Below are positions 62,188 through 64,000 of a stretch of 64,000 nt of DNA, piece after piece (within the stretch, counting starts at the first letter, position 1; the number at the start of each line of letters is the position of its first letter). Both the position numbers and the translations under genes were made by a program. Location: NCBI RefSeq assembly GCF_900091655.1, contig NZ_LT594621.1, positions 2,934,532-2,998,531 of the forward strand, written 5' to 3'. This stretch comes from Culturomica massiliensis. Lineage in GTDB: Bacteria; Bacteroidota; Bacteroidia; Bacteroidales; Marinifilaceae. Below the pieces are notes generated by a model. That model was not told where the DNA came from. It was given only the letters and a program-made list of their open reading frames with translations, and did not search any database.

Positions 62188-63933
62188 ATGTATAGAACAC
62201 ATACCTGCGGTCAGCTTCGGCTTGAAAATGTCAATGAGAAAGTATGCCTGAGCGGCTGGGTACAAAAAATCCGTAATCTCGGTGCAATGAGTTTCATCGA
62301 TCTGCGCGACAGATACGGAATTACGCAATTAGTTGTGGAAGAATCAGCTACGGCAGAAATAAAAGACAAGGCAGCCCGCCTGGGACGTGAATTCGTTATT
62401 CAGGTAAATGGAAAGGTCGTTGAACGTGCCAGCAAAAATGCCAAGATCCCGACCGGAGACATTGAAATATGGATCGATACACTCGATATATTGAGCCATT
62501 CGGAAATCCCGCCTTTCACCATCGAGGACAATAGCGACGGCGGCGACGAATTACGAATGAAATACCGCTACCTGGATTTACGCCGGTCGATTGTTCGGAA
62601 GAATCTGGAGTTACGCCACCAGATGGCTCATTTGGTACGTAATTACCTGGACAACGAACATTTTATGGAAGTGGAAACTCCGGTATTGATCAAGAGTACT
62701 CCGGAAGGAGCCCGGGACTTTGTCGTTCCTTCCCGCATGAATCAGGGACAGTTCTACGCCCTGCCGCAAAGTCCCCAAACATTCAAGCAATTACTTATGG
62801 TAGCGGGTTTCGACCGTTACTATCAGATTGTAAAATGTTTCCGGGATGAAGACTTACGGGCCGACCGTCAACCTGAATTTACTCAAATCGACTGTGAAAT
62901 GTCATTTGTAGAAAGAGACGATGTATTGAATATTTTTGAAGGTATGATGCGACACCTATTCAAAGAATTGAAAGGTGTCGATATTCCGGAGCTACCGCGT
63001 ATGACCTGGCACGATGCCATGGAATACTATGGATGTGACAAACCGGACATCCGTTTCGGCATGAAGTTCGTCAATCTGACCGATAACGCCCGCAACCGGG
63101 ATTTCGCGGTATTCAACGATGCTGAATATGTAGGAGCAATCTGCGTACCGGGTTGCGCTGTATATACCCGGAAACAATTAGACGAACTGACGGAATTTGT
63201 AAAACGTCCGCAAATCGGAGCCAAAGGATTGGTGTATGTCCGCTACAATGAAGACGGCAGCTTAAAATCCTCCGTCGACAAATTCTACACGCCGGAAGAT
63301 TTGAAAAACTGGGCGGAAATCTGCCAGGCAAAACCCGGCGACTTGCTCCTGCTCCTTTGCGGTCCGAAAAATAAAACGTTACCGCAACTGTCCGAATTAC
63401 GTCTGGAAATGGGAGAGCGGCTTGGCCTTCGGGACAAAAACGTATTCAAACCATTGTGGGTCGTAGATTTCCCCTTGCTGGAATGGGACGAGGAAACGCA
63501 GCGTTTCTATGCCATGCATCATCCTTTCACTTCTCCCCATCCGGAAGATGTGGATATGATGGAAAGCAACCCCGGAGCGGTACGGGCAAATGCTTATGAC
63601 ATGGTTATCAACGGTGTGGAAGTTGGAGGCGGCTCCATCCGTATCCACAATACAGAATTACAATCCCGCATGTTCAAATGTCTGGGATTCACGCCGGAAC
63701 AAGCTCAAAAACAATTCGGATTTTTGCTCAACGCATTCAAATACGGTGCACCGCCCCACGGAGGTATCGCTTTCGGCTTCGACCGGCTGGTATCGATTTT
63801 TGCCGGTTTGGACAGTATCCGGGATACCATCGCATTCCCGAAAAACAATTCAGGCCGGGATGTCATGATCGATTCTCCGTCAGAAATCAGTGACGAGCAA
63901 TTTAAAGAATTGGGTATTGAACTCAAGCTTTGA
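62188..63933 (+). CDS. aspS: Aspartyl-tRNA synthetase
   Basis: Class II synthetase. 581 residues. N-terminal OB-fold anticodon domain (about 1-110, VCLSGWVQKIRNLGAMSFID). Class II motif 2 is FRDEDLRADRQPEF near 223 and motif 3 GIAFGFDRL near 530. The bacterial GAD insertion lies between about 290 and 410. Whether it is discriminating or also charges tRNA(Asn) cannot be settled here. The last 67 bases of the window show nothing further. Confidence 0.97.
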   Translation: MYRTHTCGQLRLENVNEKVCLSGWVQKIRNLGAMSFIDLRDRYGITQLVVEESATAEIKDKAARLGREFVIQVNGKVVERASKNAKIPTGDIEIWIDTLDILSHSEIPPFTIEDNSDGGDELRMKYRYLDLRRSIVRKNLELRHQMAHLVRNYLDNEHFMEVETPVLIKSTPEGARDFVVPSRMNQGQFYALPQSPQTFKQLLMVAGFDRYYQIVKCFRDEDLRADRQPEFTQIDCEMSFVERDDVLNIFEGMMRHLFKELKGVDIPELPRMTWHDAMEYYGCDKPDIRFGMKFVNLTDNARNRDFAVFNDAEYVGAICVPGCAVYTRKQLDELTEFVKRPQIGAKGLVYVRYNEDGSLKSSVDKFYTPEDLKNWAEICQAKPGDLLLLLCGPKNKTLPQLSELRLEMGERLGLRDKNVFKPLWVVDFPLLEWDEETQRFYAMHHPFTSPHPEDVDMMESNPGAVRANAYDMVINGVEVGGGSIRIHNTELQSRMFKCLGFTPEQAQKQFGFLLNAFKYGAPPHGGIAFGFDRLVSIFAGLDSIRDTIAFPKNNSGRDVMIDSPSEISDEQFKELGIELKL

Positions 63934-64000
63934 TAAAGACACAAACTTTCAGACAAAGCTCCGCCCGGTTATAAATATTTAAAATTGAATTAACTTGTTC

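Overview
The window is a gene-dense chromosomal segment of a Bacteroidota bacterium, order Bacteroidales. The evidence is a SusC/SusD pair, fimbrillin-like lipoproteins, a GH95 fucosidase, a Ser-type sulfatase, TAnnTTTG promoter boxes, and weak or absent Shine-Dalgarno sequences. A gut Odoribacter/Butyricimonas-like genome would fit, but that is inference from gene style only. I see no phage, insertion sequence, CRISPR array, tRNA or rRNA.

Region 1 (1-11428) is a complete branched-chain amino acid cluster on the + strand: ilvD (cut by the window edge), ilvB, ilvN, ilvC, leuA, leuC, leuD, leuB, ilvA. It covers threonine deamination, the common ilv steps and the leucine branch, and ends at a hairpin at 11481. 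Region 2 (11790-17251) holds three lipoproteins with fimbrillin-like N-terminal parts. Two end in an Lcl/DUF1566-like domain and the third is fused to an M64 metallopeptidase. A ybaK deacylase follows. Region 3 (18130-31762) looks like a protein- or peptide-utilisation locus: a BACON/LRR surface lipoprotein, SusC, SusD, a duplicated HExxH lipoprotein, an ornithine-cyclodeaminase-like enzyme, serine dehydratase, a secreted M2/M3-like peptidase and an AraC regulator.

Region 4 (32011-41483) is mainly housekeeping: cysS, a glutaminyl cyclase lipoprotein, ung, class II aldolase, NDH-2, a sulfatase (-) and typA. Region 5 (41718-46425) is one well-bounded transcription unit of five exported, uncharacterised proteins (DUF6175-like and LPP20/FlgT-like). 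Immediately after it lies a complete cobalamin riboswitch with its own promoter box and terminator but no gene. Region 6 (46753-52292) is envelope-related: a YtfJ-like protein, an Omp85-type barrel, a phosphoethanolamine transferase, an exported nitroreductase and a lamin-tail protein. Region 7 (52755-63933) has asd, a Sfp-type transferase, tonB, hflX, a small unknown gene, a predicted 6S-like RNA, tyrS, cvpA, a GH95 fucosidase and aspS.

An AT-rich imperfect inverted-repeat element (arms like gatttacgatt / aatcgtaaatc) recurs in at least eight intergenic gaps. Eleven of the twelve proteins that I read as signal peptidase I substrates would have glutamine as first mature residue, and a glutaminyl cyclase is encoded in the same window. 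The most interesting items are the fimbrillin-M64 fusion, the gene-less cobalamin riboswitch, the 6S-like RNA, the protein-utilisation locus with its degenerate duplicated protease, and the five-gene exported-protein operon.
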